Shown in pieces: positions 42,992 to 51,197 of a stretch of 52,218 bases of DNA. Source of the DNA: Segatella hominis (lineage in GTDB: Bacteria; Bacteroidota; Bacteroidia; Bacteroidales; Bacteroidaceae); contig NZ_SGVY01000026.1 in NCBI RefSeq assembly GCF_004535825.1, forward strand, positions 1 through 52,218, given 5' to 3'. The number at the start of each line of letters is the position of its first letter. The stretch's first letter is position 1. The position numbers were made by a program, and so were the translations under genes. The notes below the pieces were generated by a model, which saw only the letters and a list, made by a program, of their open reading frames with translations, did no database searches and was not told where the DNA came from.

Positions 42992-44710
42992 TTACCAAGA
43001 GAACCTTATTCCAAACGGAACGGTAAATGTGAATGGACGTTCTGTCCAAGCATTCTTAATACTGCTACCATTCGGAATGTACCAATTCATGGTTGGTTCT
43101 ATAAACAGATTCAGATTTGGTGCAAACTGATATTGGATTCCGATGTTTGTATTTACAGACCACTGTATCGGGAGCGTCAGTTTCCAATCTGTTGTGTATG
43201 CAGACTTATCTCCAACGATATAATCTGCATCAGTTTTTCCATATATAGGAATCAGAATTCCAGTGCCTACAGAACCATAAGTTGACAATCTCTTGAACTT
43301 CATAAATTGATAAGACAGTTTGAAAGGAGCACCAAGATAGTGGAGCTTTTGTTCCTTGTCAACACGATAGCTGCCAGTACCAAGAATGAGATATGATTTC
43401 AGATAAGAATATTGAAGTCCTGTCTCTAAACTCCATCTTTTACCTATGTTTTTATTTACAGCAATGCTCAATGTTATTGGCTTGTCATGATGTTCTACTT
43501 CTACTATTTCTCCACTATTGTGGTCTGCAATATCTGCCATGGCTACATTTTCTGTAGTAGGGTCTGCCTGGGATATGCGATGTAGCTCTTTTGCATAGTC
43601 TTCCCATGTCGTGAAATACTTCCCAGAAGGGATGGTTGGGTCTGTTGGCAGGTCCGGACCAGAAGGCAAATCATTAGTAATATCGTTACTTTTCATAAAC
43701 TTACATACACTCTGTACAAGAGTCGTACCCAAAGAACCTGCAGCCAGTAATTGCCACTTATTCCTTTTGTGAACCTCAATATTTTCTGTAATCCATAATT
43801 CCTTATAGAGATTAGGGGCGATGATAGAATCTTTTACCAAGATACTATCAGTTCTATTTACAGCAAACTGCTTTTCATCTTGCAAGGTATCTGTTATATT
43901 GGCAATTATATTATGTTTTATTTCCGTTGTGTCATCACGCATTGCTGCTATAGTCTCCATGGATAGTATCTTGTGATAATGAGTACATGGATTCTGCTTT
44001 GGGGTACAGTTTGTAGAGTCAACATCGTTCTTTGATGCTGGACTAACTTGACCTTTTATTTTACGTCTGCGTGTTATATTGGTATCATTTTCTGAAAGAA
44101 GCTGTTTTTGGGTTATAAGTTGCTTATATACAGGAATAATGATGAGGACCAATACCATAATTAGTATTGTTCTCTTGCTCAATTTGTTTCTCAACAAAGC
44201 CTTAGCTCTCGCTAATTGCGAAGAAGAACTGTGTGGAGCTATATCAAGCAACTTTGCAATTTCCTGATGAGACAAACCATCTAGCACAGAAAGCTTGAAT
44301 ACCTTTTTGTATCCAACTGGTAATTTATCAATTTCAGCCATAATATCCTCGTATTGGATAGAAGATACTGTATTTCTACAATCATCACAGCTGTCAATCA
44401 CACTTTCATCTATATCTGATAAAGAAATATATCTAAATGTATTACCCTTTTCTTTGTATTTTAATGCAAGATTAGAAGTTATACTTGTAAGCCATTGACC
44501 GAATCTGTTAGGATTCTTCAAATCTTTCAAAGATACAAGCGCTAGTATAAATGCATCTTGGACAAGGTCATCAATGACATCCTTGTCCTCTTTAAGAATA
44601 TTGATACATATACCTTTCATTTTAGGATAATATATCTGATACAATGTGCTGAAAGCACTATTATCTCCTTGTTTTGCTTTAAATACTAAAGTTTGTATAT
44701 TTGAATCCAT
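42992..44710 (-). CDS. ECF sigma factor fused to TM helix, periplasmic linker and outer-membrane barrel
   Basis: About 572 residues joining parts that usually sit on separate proteins. Numbered from the GTG at 44728 (six residues before the preferred ATG at 44710), sigma-2 covers about 10-92 (GDNSAFSTLYQIYYPKMKGI, DDLVQDAFILALVSLKDL) and sigma-4 about 128-182 (LPVGYKKVFKLSVLDGLSHQ, EIAKLLDIAPHSSSSQLARA). A TM helix lies at 187-204 (TILIMVLVLIIIPVYKQL), next to basic residues. About 206-320 is a polar, likely periplasmic linker with Cys241 and Cys248. From 324 (KWQLLAAGSLGTTL) a small PorT/OmpA-like barrel begins, with strands at 417-440, 462-475, 485-500, 514-530 and 534-550, ending in RFSW, a typical outer-membrane C-terminus. 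There is no separate anti-sigma gene. Dual-membrane-spanning anti-sigma proteins are known in Bacteroides; here the sigma factor itself is joined to the barrel. Confidence 0.85.
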   Translation of the reverse strand: MDSNIQTLVFKAKQGDNSAFSTLYQIYYPKMKGICINILKEDKDVIDDLVQDAFILALVSLKDLKNPNRFGQWLTSITSNLALKYKEKGNTFRYISLSDIDESVIDSCDDCRNTVSSIQYEDIMAEIDKLPVGYKKVFKLSVLDGLSHQEIAKLLDIAPHSSSSQLARAKALLRNKLSKRTILIMVLVLIIIPVYKQLITQKQLLSENDTNITRRRKIKGQVSPASKNDVDSTNCTPKQNPCTHYHKILSMETIAAMRDDTTEIKHNIIANITDTLQDEKQFAVNRTDSILVKDSIIAPNLYKELWITENIEVHKRNKWQLLAAGSLGTTLVQSVCKFMKSNDITNDLPSGPDLPTDPTIPSGKYFTTWEDYAKELHRISQADPTTENVAMADIADHNSGEIVEVEHHDKPITLSIAVNKNIGKRWSLETGLQYSYLKSYLILGTGSYRVDKEQKLHYLGAPFKLSYQFMKFKRLSTYGSVGTGILIPIYGKTDADYIVGDKSAYTTDWKLTLPIQWSVNTNIGIQYQFAPNLNLFIEPTMNWYIPNGSSIKNAWTERPFTFTVPFGIRFSW

Positions 44711-44806
44711 GAGTATATTATTTTGCACAATTTATCCATATATAGATATGAAACCAGCATGAATACTGCACGAAAAATTGTTAAAGAACATAAAAGCGCT
44801 TGATTA

Positions 44807-44838
44807 TTTGCATATATCAAATAATAATTGTACATTTG
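44807..44838 (+). promoter_or_regulatory. Promoter of the second AAA-ATPase gene
   Basis: TTTG (44807-44810), 20 bases, TACATTTG (44831-44838): a full consensus match. The leader is about 20 bases. Confidence 0.8.
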
Positions 44839-44864
44839 TGGTGAAAATATAAACATCGAAGATT

Positions 44865-46430
44865 ATGGCACTTAAGTTATATCCATTAGGCATACAGACT
44901 TTCGAGCGAATCCGCAAGGAAAACAAGCTCTATATCGACAAGACGGAATACGTTTACCGCCTGACGCACACCAGCGGTACCTATTTCTTCTTGGGACGTC
45001 CGCGCCGCTTTGGAAAATCCCTGTTTCTCACCACCCTCCAGAGTTACTTTGAAGGCAAGAAAGACTTATTCAATGGTCTTGCCATCGAAAAGCTGGAAAA
45101 GGAGTGGACAGAATATCCTGTGCTCCACTTTGATTTGAGCGGAGGCAAACACATGAATAAAGAACAGCTGGAGAGATATCTCGCATTCATTCTGGAAACA
45201 GAAGAAAAGAAATGGGGTATCACACAGCCACAAATTGATGCCAATAACCGATTGACAGAACTGATCAATACTGCATACGAGAAATCCGGAAAACAGGTAG
45301 TCGTGCTTATTGATGAATATGATGCGCCCATGCTGGATGTGGCTCACGAGCAAGAGCAGTTGGATACCTTGCGCAATATCATGCGCAACTTCTTCAGTCC
45401 TTTGAAATACAGCGAAGCTAAACTGCGCTTTGTCTTCCTGACGGGCATCACCAAGTTCTCGCAAGTCAGCATCTTCAGCGAACTGAACAACATCACCAAC
45501 ATATCCATGAATGATGATTATGCAGGTATCTGTGGCATCACCAAAGAAGAACTTCTGATGCAGATGTCGGAAGATATTGAGGAACTTGCCCGAAGAAGAA
45601 ATATAACGAAAGAACAAGTCATCGACAAGCTAAAAGAGAATTATGACGGCTATCATTTCACAAGATTCTCACCCGATATCTTCAATCCATATAGCCTGCT
45701 GAATTGCTTTGCAGAAAACAAGTTCGGATCCTATTGGTTTACTTCCGGCACTCCAACTTATCTCATCAATATGATGCGCAAATATCAGGTAGTTCCAACA
45801 GACGTCATCACACGAGTGGAGGCTGATGCCAGTGAGTTTGATGCTCCTACGGAGAATATGCCAACCATCATGCCGCTGCTTTACCAAAGTGGATATATCA
45901 CCATCAAGGAATATCATGAAGACTACAACTATTACGTTCTTGATGTTCCTAACAAGGAGGTAAAAATGGGACTGACCAAGGCACTGATTCCATCATACGT
46001 CACACAGAATACGCTTGCAACAACCAATACAGCCCGTCGTATCGCACAGGCATTGGATAAGCAGAATATGGAGGAGGCATTAACCTTACTCCAAACATTC
46101 CTGGGAACTGTTCCTTACTGCAACAACGCTCATTATGAGGGACATTACCAGCAGATGCTCTTCATCATATTCTCTCTGCTTACAGACTATCAGGTGGACG
46201 TTGAAGTTCATACACCCAACGGCAGAGTTGACATCGTATTGCTCACCCATACAGACCTTTTCCTGTTGGAGATTAAGCTGGACAGGAGTGCGAAGTCTGC
46301 AATGCAGCAAATCAACCTGAAGAACTATCACAAACGATTTGCGCTAAGCGGCAAGCCAATAACCAAGGTCGGCATCAACTTCGACAGTAAAACTGGGAAT
46401 ATCGAAAATTGGGTAATCGAAAAAGCATAA
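44865..46430 (+). CDS. AAA-ATPase-like / PD-(D/E)XK nuclease family protein (copy 2)
   Basis: Paralogue of the gene at 26569, also 521 residues and alike over its full length (start GIQTFERIRKENKLYIDKTE against GIQTFERIREEDKLYIDKTE). The P-loop region is LGRPRRFGKSLF, Walker B is VVVLIDEYDAPM, and the C-terminal nuclease-like motif is VDIVLLTHTDLFLLEIKLD (EIK in place of ELK). Differences cluster in the segment about 285-400, the likely specificity or partner-binding part. Both copies have a promoter close to the ATG and stand as single genes. Function unknown; several such copies per genome are common in this phylum. Confidence 0.85.
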   Translation: MALKLYPLGIQTFERIRKENKLYIDKTEYVYRLTHTSGTYFFLGRPRRFGKSLFLTTLQSYFEGKKDLFNGLAIEKLEKEWTEYPVLHFDLSGGKHMNKEQLERYLAFILETEEKKWGITQPQIDANNRLTELINTAYEKSGKQVVVLIDEYDAPMLDVAHEQEQLDTLRNIMRNFFSPLKYSEAKLRFVFLTGITKFSQVSIFSELNNITNISMNDDYAGICGITKEELLMQMSEDIEELARRRNITKEQVIDKLKENYDGYHFTRFSPDIFNPYSLLNCFAENKFGSYWFTSGTPTYLINMMRKYQVVPTDVITRVEADASEFDAPTENMPTIMPLLYQSGYITIKEYHEDYNYYVLDVPNKEVKMGLTKALIPSYVTQNTLATTNTARRIAQALDKQNMEEALTLLQTFLGTVPYCNNAHYEGHYQQMLFIIFSLLTDYQVDVEVHTPNGRVDIVLLTHTDLFLLEIKLDRSAKSAMQQINLKNYHKRFALSGKPITKVGINFDSKTGNIENWVIEKA

Positions 46431-46493
46431 GATAAAAATGCTTTTACCTTATTTATCCCCTATCACCAAACGCTATTTATCCTTTCTTTTTAT

Positions 46494-46576
46494 ACACAAA
46501 AGTGTAATTCTTAAGCCACATTCTTGAGAAATACACTTTTGTGTCAAAGGCTTTTTCATATAAAGCTATACTTTTG
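46494..46576 (+). promoter_or_regulatory. Inverted-repeat operator and -7 box of the receptor gene at 46615
   Basis: ACACAAAAGTGTA (46494-46506) and TACACTTTTGTGT (46532-46544) are perfect 13-bp inverted copies, and each arm is itself a small dyad (ACAC-AAAA-GTGT). The -7 box TACTTTTG is at 46569-46576, with no -33 box at normal distance. It is probably a regulator site; a role as terminator of the AAA-ATPase gene is also possible. Confidence 0.6.
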
Positions 46577-46614
46577 CAGCAGAAAAATAAAGAATCAAGC
46601 AAAACTGTAGCAAT

Positions 46615-48942
46615 ATGAAGGAAAAAGTAATTTTTACCACAGCGTTGTGCCTCTCGGCTATGACTCCAATGATGGCGCAGAATATCATCGGCAAGGTGAT
46701 GAACACCAAGGGAGAACCTTTGGCGTTTGCCAATGTAGTATTATTGAATAGAACAGACTCGGCTTTCATCAAGGGCGCAGTGAGTGGAAAGGATGGCAGC
46801 TTTGCCATCGACTCTTCCTGCAACGGCGGAATCATCAAGGTGACATCTGTAGGCTATAAGACAATCTGCAAGGATTGCACAGGTGAGAATGTGGGCATTA
46901 TCAAGATGGAAGAAGACAGTAAGATGCTCGGCGAAGTTGTCGTGAAGTCATCCCTGCCTAAGACTATCCTGAAGAATGGCGGAATGACGACAACCGTTGT
47001 CGGATCCGTACTTGAGAAGGCAGGAACAATGGAGCACCTGCTCGACCGCATCCCTAACGTTTCTGCCCAGAATGGCAGCATCAAGGTATTCGGCCGCGGT
47101 GAGCCTGTTATCTATATCAATGGACGACAGATGAGAGACAAGAGCGAGCTGGACCGTTTGCATTCCGACAACATCAAGTCGGTGGAAGTTATCACTAACC
47201 CTGGTGCTCGTTACGCAGCCAGCACCAAGGCGGTCATCCGTATCACAACGAAGAAGATACAGGGTGAAGGATTCGGATTCGATGCGAAGACTACTGGTGA
47301 ATATGATGAAAAGAAAAACTTCGGCGGGTTTAGCCAATTGAATATGAGCTATCGCAAGAATGGCTTAGAGCTGGGTGCATACGCCTTTGGAGCAAGACAA
47401 TACCAGCCAGACAATAAAGACTTACAGCAGAAGACTTATCTTGACAAGACTTGGAACCAGAAAAGTGAGATAAGACAAGTAGGTATTATCGAAGCCATGA
47501 ACTTTCGCCTGGATGCCAGCTACCAGTTGGATGCCAACAACTCTATAGGTGCCAACTTTGGTTTTCTTAGAAATCCTAAGCAAACATGGAACGGCGATAT
47601 GAGTTCTTCTATATTGCAAGACGAAGAATTGTCTGAAAATTCTGACAGTCATGCTGATTTCTTTTGGCAGAAGAATAATCTTTCAAGCAATATTTACTAT
47701 GTAGGAAAGATTGGTAAGCTCAGCATCGATTTCAATACAGATTGGCTATGGTCGAAGGAATACCAGAACGATGTTACCAAAGAGCAATACCAGGAAGTGG
47801 GGATGAATGCACAAAGCCAAACGGCTCATAGCTTGACTAACAAGGACTATCATCTGCTCGCTTCCAAACTGGTGCTTTCTTACCCATTATCAGGAGGTAA
47901 TTTGTCTTTGGGTGGTGAATATTCCAATACCCATCGTACCTCAAAGTATCAAGTGGTGCCAACTAACTTGGTATCGGATGACGACAGCCGTATTACAGAA
48001 AGTATGACATCTTCATTCTTGACCTATTCAAGAGATTTCGGTAATCTGAGTTTGGAGGCAGGTATGAGATACGAGTACATCGACTTCAATTACTATGAAT
48101 ATGGCAAGTATGTGCCAGGACAAAGCAAGTCGTATGGCAATTGGTTCCCATCGCTCAGCTTATCGATGCCTGTGGGCAAGGTACAGATGCAGCTGAGCTA
48201 TGCAGCCGACATTAATCGTCCTTCCTATCATAATTTGCGCAGTGGCATTCAGTATGATAACCGATACACGTATGAAACGGGAAATCCATTTCTGGTATCT
48301 CAGATAAGCAGAAATCTCAACTACGAGTTGGCTTACAAATGGTTGACATTCGACATGACCTACAGTCATACTTCACATCCAATTATGCCAACAGTGGAGA
48401 CTTATAAGGATAATCCTGCAATAGGCTTGATGAAGCCAGTAAATGGGAATTCGTATAATGACGTAGCTGCATCCATCAACTTGCGCCCTTCGTTTGGCAT
48501 CTGGTATCCTTCGCTTACAGCATCCATTGACAAGCAATGGTTTGGCATGGAGACGCACGATGGAAAATCACTCAACAAGCCAATGGCTTCATTCCGTTTT
48601 GACAATACGCTCAACACCAAATTAGGAATGTTTACGTGGATGATGTCGTATATCACGAAAGGCCATGATGAGAATCAGTATCTGTACAAGCCAATGTTTT
48701 GCACGAATGTTTCCGCATATAAGGCTTTATTGAAAGACCATTTGTCGTTTCAGCTCTTCATCTATGATTTGTTCGGGACAAACGATAGCCACATGATTGC
48801 TCATTTTGGCAAAATAAAGGAAATGGTGTATGATGGACTGTCAACAAGCAAAGTTTCGCTTACTGTACGGTATAAGTTCAACACTACAAGAAGCAAATAT
48901 AAGGGTACGGGTGCTGGAGAAAGCCAAAAGAACAGAATGTAA
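46615..48942 (+). CDS. TonB-dependent-receptor-like outer-membrane protein (OMP_b-brl_3 type)
   Basis: A 775-residue outer-membrane protein. Signal peptide 1-21 (ends MMAQ). A carboxypeptidase-regulatory-like domain covers about 23-100 (IIGKVMNTKGEPLAFANVVLL, GKDGSFAIDSSC, VTSVGYKTICK). The plug is at about 110-215 (MEHLLDRIPNVSAQNGSIKVFG, VIYINGRQMRDKSELDRL). A barrel runs to the end with NTTRSKYKGTGAG..QKNRM, the tail also seen at 29350 and in the scar at 34120. Unlike the receptor at 29350 it has no STN domain and no sigma/anti-sigma genes beside it. A dyad operator precedes it and a small E1-like gene follows 50 bases later. The ligand is unknown. Confidence 0.9.
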   Translation: MKEKVIFTTALCLSAMTPMMAQNIIGKVMNTKGEPLAFANVVLLNRTDSAFIKGAVSGKDGSFAIDSSCNGGIIKVTSVGYKTICKDCTGENVGIIKMEEDSKMLGEVVVKSSLPKTILKNGGMTTTVVGSVLEKAGTMEHLLDRIPNVSAQNGSIKVFGRGEPVIYINGRQMRDKSELDRLHSDNIKSVEVITNPGARYAASTKAVIRITTKKIQGEGFGFDAKTTGEYDEKKNFGGFSQLNMSYRKNGLELGAYAFGARQYQPDNKDLQQKTYLDKTWNQKSEIRQVGIIEAMNFRLDASYQLDANNSIGANFGFLRNPKQTWNGDMSSSILQDEELSENSDSHADFFWQKNNLSSNIYYVGKIGKLSIDFNTDWLWSKEYQNDVTKEQYQEVGMNAQSQTAHSLTNKDYHLLASKLVLSYPLSGGNLSLGGEYSNTHRTSKYQVVPTNLVSDDDSRITESMTSSFLTYSRDFGNLSLEAGMRYEYIDFNYYEYGKYVPGQSKSYGNWFPSLSLSMPVGKVQMQLSYAADINRPSYHNLRSGIQYDNRYTYETGNPFLVSQISRNLNYELAYKWLTFDMTYSHTSHPIMPTVETYKDNPAIGLMKPVNGNSYNDVAASINLRPSFGIWYPSLTASIDKQWFGMETHDGKSLNKPMASFRFDNTLNTKLGMFTWMMSYITKGHDENQYLYKPMFCTNVSAYKALLKDHLSFQLFIYDLFGTNDSHMIAHFGKIKEMVYDGLSTSKVSLTVRYKFNTTRSKYKGTGAGESQKNRM

Positions 48943-48992
48943 TCTGTCTGCAGCATCCGGTAATGGTGTAATGACAATAAATCTCTCTATAA

Positions 48993-49586
48993 ATGAACAA
49001 CCCAATAAAATTGTTGATTAGTGGCGCAGACATGGGAGGCTTGATAGCTTCCTGTGCCTTGCGCTATGACTTCCATGAAAGCCATCGGCAGGAAGATAGA
49101 TTTCATATCTATCGCATAGAAAAGGATACGCTGACGATGGAAGATGTGGCTGCATGCGACTTGTCGGGCATCCGGTATGCGGTGAATGCAACCTTGCATG
49201 ACAACGAAGCCTCGTTTGCTTTCGATGAAAAATGCAAGGAACGGGGCATCACCGTTATCCATGTTGTCAATCTTGGCAAGGCTGCCTTTCTCGCTGTAGA
49301 GAAACCGAAAGGCTATCCATTCAGCGAAATAGTGAAAAAAGGAACGGATGATTTCCGTTGCTCACTGGGCAAGTATATCTCGCAGTACGGTATGTTCTGG
49401 CAGATGCCTGTGCCTTGGGTGGATGAAGCCATCAGACATTATTCTGAGGAGTCTTTCCCGCAACAGGGCATCGGGGCATATATTGCCGCCGGCTACTGTG
49501 CCAACATTCTCGCAAACCTTGCGGAAGGCAAGGAGGTGAAATACTTCCCCAAGTTCTATCTCTCGCCATTGTTGGAAGAGATATGA
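48993..49586 (+). CDS. Small Rossmann-type protein, possibly ThiF/E1-like
   Basis: A 197-residue cytoplasmic protein with no certain family. The N-terminal LLISGADMGGLIASCAL looks like a nucleotide-binding GxGxxG-type turn. The segment ACDLSGIRYAVNATLHDNEASFAFDEKCKERGITVIHVV is laid out like the D-x-V-x-x-A-x-D...R...N...C...G...I part of ThiF/MoeB/E1-like adenylyltransferases, but the usual catalytic Arg and Cys-rich zinc site are missing. It may be a degenerate or non-catalytic member. The C-terminus is helical (GYCANILANLAEGKE). It lies 50 bases after the receptor gene on the same strand and probably shares its transcript. Treat the family call as tentative. Confidence 0.5.
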   Translation: MNNPIKLLISGADMGGLIASCALRYDFHESHRQEDRFHIYRIEKDTLTMEDVAACDLSGIRYAVNATLHDNEASFAFDEKCKERGITVIHVVNLGKAAFLAVEKPKGYPFSEIVKKGTDDFRCSLGKYISQYGMFWQMPVPWVDEAIRHYSEESFPQQGIGAYIAAGYCANILANLAEGKEVKYFPKFYLSPLLEEI

Positions 49587-49592
49587 TTGCGA

Positions 49593-50351
49593 TTATATCA
49601 TCTGATAGTTCGTGGCATGAAACAGCGCTTCGGCAATGTTCTTCACGCCCATCTTGGCGAAAAGGTTGCGCTTGCAAGCCTTTATCGTATCCACCGACTT
49701 GCATAGTCGGTCGGCAATATCATTCATCGTGTAACCTTGGGCAGACAATCTCAAAACATCTCTCTCTGTCTCGCTCAAGGTTATGCCTTCTTTCTTTTCC
49801 CACTTGTGGCGCAATGTGGAATATTCAAAATAGCTACGCTCACCATTCTTCTGCATGATGATATGTCCCGGTTCATCGGTTGCTGCCAATGATACGGTGC
49901 AGAGGGCAAGCCAGATTCTTCCATCATCAGAAAGAAGTATCGGAGTAAGGTGATGATGAATCAATCGGCTATGCCTACCATTGGTAAGATGAAAGTCGTA
50001 CGAGATGGTATAGTCCAGGCGGTCGCCTACGGGCAATTCGTTGAAAAGGTCAAAACCTTTCTTGTTCACTTCGAGCAGCATCTGCAGGTCAGCATCCGGA
50101 ACATGGTCGATATACATCTGATAGCCTGCGTCCATCAACTGCTCCGGTTCCAATCCGCAGAGATAAGCGAGGTTATCTGATGCATAGATGAAGTCCTGAT
50201 GAAAATAGTCGATGATATAGACACACTGGTAGGTGCTGCGGGCAAAGGCCTTTGCCGCATTCACCAATAATTCAATCTTCTCGTAATCTTCTCTGTTGAT
50301 ATGATTCACCTCGTTGGAATGGAGGAAGAAATCGTCTTTTTCTTTATTCAT
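49593..50351 (-). CDS. PAS-domain LuxR-type transcription regulator
   Basis: A 252-residue cytoplasmic regulator. Residues about 38-165 form a PAS-like sensor (AKAFARSTYQCVYIIDYFHQDFIYASDNLAYLCGLEPEQL; YDFHLTNGRHSRLIHHHLTP). A linker follows, and residues about 188-250 form a GerE/LuxR helix-turn-helix: ITLSETERDVLRLSAQGYTM, NDIADRLCKSVDTIKACKRN, LFAKMGVKNIAEAL. There is no receiver domain, so the PAS part probably senses a ligand or redox state directly. It is convergent with the gene at 48993 and divergent from ferritin, with a long palindrome between them. Its -7 box is TACTTTTG at 50382-50375 on the minus strand. Confidence 0.88.
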   Translation of the reverse strand: MNKEKDDFFLHSNEVNHINREDYEKIELLVNAAKAFARSTYQCVYIIDYFHQDFIYASDNLAYLCGLEPEQLMDAGYQMYIDHVPDADLQMLLEVNKKGFDLFNELPVGDRLDYTISYDFHLTNGRHSRLIHHHLTPILLSDDGRIWLALCTVSLAATDEPGHIIMQKNGERSYFEYSTLRHKWEKKEGITLSETERDVLRLSAQGYTMNDIADRLCKSVDTIKACKRNLFAKMGVKNIAEALFHATNYQMI

Positions 50352-50374
50352 AAGCTATTCTGAATATTCGTCTG

Positions 50375-50382
50375 CAAAAGTA
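50375..50382 (-). promoter_or_regulatory. -7 box of the PAS-LuxR gene
   Basis: Minus strand TACTTTTG, a full -7 match, about 24 bases before the ATG at 50351. No -33 TTTG at normal spacing. Confidence 0.62.
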
Positions 50383-50434
50383 CATGATTTTATTTGATTA
50401 CCACTCTATGGTATTGTTTTATTACAGATAATTA

Positions 50435-50464
50435 ACTCAACTTTCGTACACGCGAAAGTTGAGT
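50435..50464. repeat. 12-bp perfect palindrome between the LuxR and ferritin genes
   Basis: ACTCAACTTTCG (50435-50446), six bases, CGAAAGTTGAGT (50453-50464). It lies between two divergent promoters and has no T tract, so an operator is more likely than a terminator. Confidence 0.7.
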
Positions 50465-50516
50465 AACCATACTTTCAGAAATTGAATCTTCCAGGAATAA
50501 AATTTTCCTAATACTT

Positions 50517-50547
50517 TTTGTCATTTCAAATAAAATCCGTAACTTTG
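50517..50547 (+). promoter_or_regulatory. Promoter of the ferritin gene
   Basis: TTTG (50517-50520), 19 bases, TAACTTTG (50540-50547): a perfect consensus. The leader is about 80 bases. Confidence 0.85.
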
Positions 50548-50633
50548 CGATGTGCTTGTAAGAAAAGGCAAAGAATTGCCATTCTTCATATATGGTACAA
50601 ACAAAAAGTCTAACCCTTTAAATTTAGAAAACC

Positions 50634-51155
50634 ATGCTAAATAAGAAAGTAGAAGAGGCGCTCAACGCCCAGATTAATGCAGAGATGTGGTCAGCTTACC
50701 TATATTTGTCTATGGCGGCATATTGCCATGCCAACGGCAACCCTGGTATGGGTAACTGGTTTCAGGTTCAGTTTCAGGAGGAGCAAGACCATGCCAAGAT
50801 TATGTTCAATTACATCATCCAGCGTGGCGGTCACGTGGAATTGAAGGCTATTGATGCCGTTCCTACCACATGGGAGAATCCATTGGATGTCTTCGAGTCA
50901 ACCTTGGCGCACGAGCAGAAGGTTACCTCCCTCATCAACAACCTCTTCGCTCTCACTACCCAGGAGAATGACTATGCCACACAGAGCATGCTCAAGTGGT
51001 TTGTAGATGAGCAGGTGGAGGAAGAAGAGAACGCCCAGAACATCATCGACAACCTTCGCATGATCAAGGACAACGGCTATGGTCTCTATATGCTCGACAA
51101 GGAGCTTGGCGCAAGAGTCTATACCCAAGCAGCTCCATTGGCCAACAAGGCGTAA
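50634..51155 (+). CDS. Ferritin (non-haem iron storage protein)
   Basis: A 173-residue four-helix-bundle ferritin that oxidises and stores iron in a 24-subunit shell. The ferroxidase ligands are visible: Glu near 17 (NAQINAEMWSAYLYLSMAAY), Glu50 and His53 in FQEEQDHAKIMFNYI, Glu near 94 (STLAHEQKVTSLINNLF) and the Gln/Glu pair in KWFVDEQVEEEENAQNI near 127-130. The length equals that of Bacteroides FtnA. Single gene with a perfect housekeeping-type promoter, opposite a PAS-LuxR regulator. The palindrome at 50435 may add control, for example by oxidative stress. Confidence 0.94.
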   Translation: MLNKKVEEALNAQINAEMWSAYLYLSMAAYCHANGNPGMGNWFQVQFQEEQDHAKIMFNYIIQRGGHVELKAIDAVPTTWENPLDVFESTLAHEQKVTSLINNLFALTTQENDYATQSMLKWFVDEQVEEEENAQNIIDNLRMIKDNGYGLYMLDKELGARVYTQAAPLANKA

Positions 51156-51165
51156 AATGAGTATA

Positions 51166-51173
51166 TAAATTTG
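51166..51173 (+). promoter_or_regulatory. -7 box of the second MNT gene
   Basis: TAAATTTG, 24 bases before the ATG at 51198. No TTTG at -33. It lies directly after the ferritin stop codon. Confidence 0.55.
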
Positions 51174-51197
51174 CGGTGAAATAGAGAATGATTGCGT

